From NCBI GenBank assembly GCA_005281725.1, contig SSBO01000001.1, positions 5,936,399 to 6,000,398 of the forward strand: a stretch of DNA of 64,000 nucleotides. The letters are read 5' to 3'. The stretch is from Wuchereria bancrofti. Lineage: Eukaryota > Nematoda > Chromadorea > Rhabditida > Onchocercidae. The translations under genes and the position numbers were made by a program. This document shows, piece by piece, positions 61,701 to 64,000 of this stretch; the first letter of the stretch is position 1; the number at the start of each line of letters is the position of its first letter. Below the pieces are notes generated by a model, which was given only the letters and a program-made list of their open reading frames with translations, searched no databases and had not been told where the DNA came from.

Positions 61701-64000
61701 ATTAATTTTCACTAATTTCATCTTGTAGCAATGATACGCGTATGAATAGTAATGGTATTGCAAGCAGTGATAATAGAACCGCTATTAATGTTTACGCGAA
61801 TTCATCCGGAACTGATACTTTATTCGACAGGGTTTGCTTTTTTTTCAATAGGAAATCAGTTTCATATAAAATTTTACTAACCCGACTGTTACTAAAATTA
61901 GTCTTTCCGGAAAGAGGTAAATGCTTCCGTTTTGAGGTTACACATTTGTCTGGTATATCGCATTTTGTCAAATTTTAGATAACCACAGTGCAGAACGTGA
62001 CAAGTGATGAACAAATTAATGATATCAGAAAGCTCGATAAATCACCGTCTATTTCAAGAAAGCAGTACAGTTCAACAAAAGGTAAATTATTCTTAAAGTA
62101 ATAAATACATACATTCCTTTATGCTGCGAAAACACTGAAATTTGCTTCACAAATAGGTTATTTAGTTGTAGTAAATATAATCATTTTTCAAACCGTTTTT
62201 TAAAATTTAAAATTTCAGATCTCTCACATTCCAAATCTATTCCACTAAAACTCATAGATGGTATAAAGGAATCGGAAGTTGTTGACACGAGCTTGAACAT
62301 GGTTCACGGTAGGCTCTCCTTAGTCATAATTTAAGTCTTAGATAAATCATAAAACTTGGTAATATATTCAGTTTGCACTAAATTTTAGTAACCCTATATT
62401 CAAATTTAACTTTGTTCTATATTAGAGGGGATAGGGGCAAAGTATAATAAATGTAAACAAACATAAATATTTAACAAATATAAATGAATATAAATAGAGA
62501 ATATAATAAAATAAACAAAATAGCAAATAGAAACCGAGATGATAAATAGCATGAAAGCATTGTCTTACATTTATATTATCAATTATTAGCGTTACTCTTC
62601 TGTTTGATGTCTCAGTCTAATTTTTGGGTAATCAATTTGAATAAAAATAAAGAAACGATTAATTATTCATTTCAGATTCTGCACCTCGATGGCCAGAGTT
62701 GCCAACATCAGCGGGATCAGTAACAGCCACAATCCAACCCGCGACTAGTCATGTTACAAGAATCGCCATCAGTAATAATGGCTCTCAAGGAGGTTGTGCT
62801 TCGCCACCATATATTTCATTGCAGGATGCGTCAGTCACGCATTGCGTACGCCTTATTTATTTCATGTTTCGGAGTTCAAAATTAAAATTTACACGTTACG
62901 CCCTTAACCAAGTATTGAATAATTAATTACAATCTAATAATAATAATAATAATAATAATAATTACAATCTAAACAGCATTTAAAGACTGATTTTTTTTGT
63001 TTGAAGAAAATACTGCTTAGCTGATAAGCATACACTCTACCGATAATGGCAAAAACATAATGCTGATTCTATGACATTTTAACTAAAATCTTTTTTAAAC
63101 TTTAAATTTCTTCATGTTCCATTCTCTAAAAACTCTTTAAATGTTTGCCTTAAATACTGTAGTAATCCGTTATTACTACTGTTACTAATGGGATCTCTAA
63201 CATGAAAAAATTTAACATTAAACAAATTTTTCCTTACCAATGTCAGTTAATAAAAGATTTCAGCCTGTAAACAATAGCAATAGTGCGTCACCACTGGAAC
63301 ATATTCCGCCTGTTTCTACTGCTGCACCAAATACTCGACAATCGCTTATCTCAAGAAATGTCTCAGAAAATAGTTCTGGATTGAAATCTTCCGGATCGTC
63401 AATTTCCAATCCAACAGGGATTTGTAAGACTTCACCCAGCAAAACATATGCCGGATCGCTGACCCGTCCACCACTTTCTTCTATGACTATGACATCTTTG
63501 AATCAAACTTTCTTGCCGGCTAAAGAAGATTTCCAAAATTCTACTGTAATCAATGGAAATGCTCATCCCACTATAACCAGCAGTCATTCTTCCATCCAAC
63601 ATCCATCCGTAACAAGTAGTCAAAATAGAGTGTCGAATACTCTTTCTTCTACAGTTTCTGTTGCACCCTCATCCTCTGATATAGTTAGGACTGGTATTTT
63701 TACGACAAATGATCGTAAACTGTTTAGGCAAACTGAATACGACATTAGGTCTGACAAAAGTAATACAGCTTCTGCTAGCCGCCTACGGGATCTACAATCA
63801 CGTATACCACATTTGCGTGCAATAAAATGCTCCGGTACAACTGCAATGAGAAAAATATGCATTCCTGCTGAATCAGCAATGCAAACCTCGACATTGAACT
63901 TTGAACCTGTTGAAGCAGTTGTTGACAAGACATATCGGTCTCGACTACCGGTGAGAAGTGGTCATGCTAGTGGCAGTTCAACAATAGCTTCTGATACACA
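55790..64000 (+). CDS. FERM-domain protein of the EPB41L5/Yurt type, 5' part
   Basis: Membrane-cytoskeleton adaptor; relatives bind Crumbs-type tails and control epithelial junctions and shape (family knowledge). Sixteen exons, all in phase: 55790-55888, 58403-58492, 58777-58881, 59161-59282, 59536-59633, 59939-60059, 60181-60291, 60410-60548, 60798-60970, 61127-61280, 61502-61569, 61729-61831, 61979-62081, 62219-62308, 62676-62845 and 63264 to the edge; at least 827 residues. FERM spans about 47-350: [49 protein letters not shown] and [14 protein letters not shown] closely follow EPB41L5. A FERM-adjacent region follows (about 350-405: [20 protein letters not shown]). In it FRYRGRTEY has Arg where relatives have Ser. 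Beyond 405 the protein is a long Ser/Thr/Asn-rich tail with no domain, open at the window end. Intron 1 (2.5 kb) is the longest. Confidence 0.93.
57560..57577. repeat. (TA)n microsatellite in FERM gene intron 1
   Basis: Uninterrupted TA run within the first intron. Confidence 0.9.
62935..62961. repeat. (TAA)n microsatellite in FERM gene intron 15
   Basis: Nine TAA units, flanked on both sides by the sequence AATTACAATCTA (partial direct repeat), between exons 15 and 16. Confidence 0.9.

Noticed and set aside
63260..63928. Minus-strand frames of 60-102 codons at the right edge
   Set aside because: They lie opposite the long last FERM-gene exon, which is open throughout in phase with fifteen upstream exons.
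1..64000. Search by eye for tRNA, rRNA, snRNA, well-known microRNAs and CRISPR arrays
   Set aside because: No T-loop/anticodon-type cloverleaf, no conserved rRNA block, no let-7/lin-4-type mature sequence and no spaced repeats were seen. A covariance-model scan would be needed to exclude small RNAs.

Overview
The window looks like nuclear DNA of a nematode, most likely a filarial or other clade III (spirurid) worm. The DNA is AT-rich, genes are split into many short exons, introns run from about 100 bp to several kb, and 3' splice sites follow the TTTTCAG/TTTTTAG pattern. Several genes have such an acceptor just upstream of the ATG, as expected for spliced-leader addition. The species call is inference; the coding content is read directly. 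Most real exons are shorter than 60 codons, so gene models were built by joining open frames across GT/AG sites with matching phase and recognised protein families.

Layout. 1-10.3 kb (+ strand): the 3' part of a complex I subunit gene (NDUFA10/nuo-4 family); two tiny predicted two-helix membrane proteins; an unrecognised four-exon gene with a charged, disordered N-terminus and a Cys/Arg-rich C-terminus; and a complete Dbf4-type gene, the activating subunit of Cdc7 kinase, carrying motifs N, M and C. 10.3-13.6 kb: convergent intergenic DNA. 13.6-24.15 kb (- strand): a large gene of about 28 exons and about 1,600 residues for a BAZ2-type chromatin protein (C. elegans flt-1/baz-2 family) with TAM/MBD-like, DDT, WHIM-type, two PHD and bromodomain segments in order. 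24.15-55.79 kb: a 31.6-kb stretch with no gene I can recognise, containing microsatellites, small perfect palindromes and a few exon-like open segments. 55.79 kb to the end (+ strand): the first 16 coding exons of a FERM-domain protein of the EPB41L5/Yurt type, open at the window edge.

The recognised genes act in separate processes: respiration, replication initiation, chromatin remodelling, and cortical/junctional membrane organisation. They do not form a pathway. BAZ2 and the FERM gene are divergent around the empty 31.6 kb, which could be shared regulatory DNA or the introns of a gene whose exons are too small or too diverged to recognise by eye. I found no CRISPR array, rRNA, tRNA or intact transposon. 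I could not demonstrate an undescribed biological system; the best leads are the 31.6-kb interval and the unrecognised genes at 4.5-6.9 kb.
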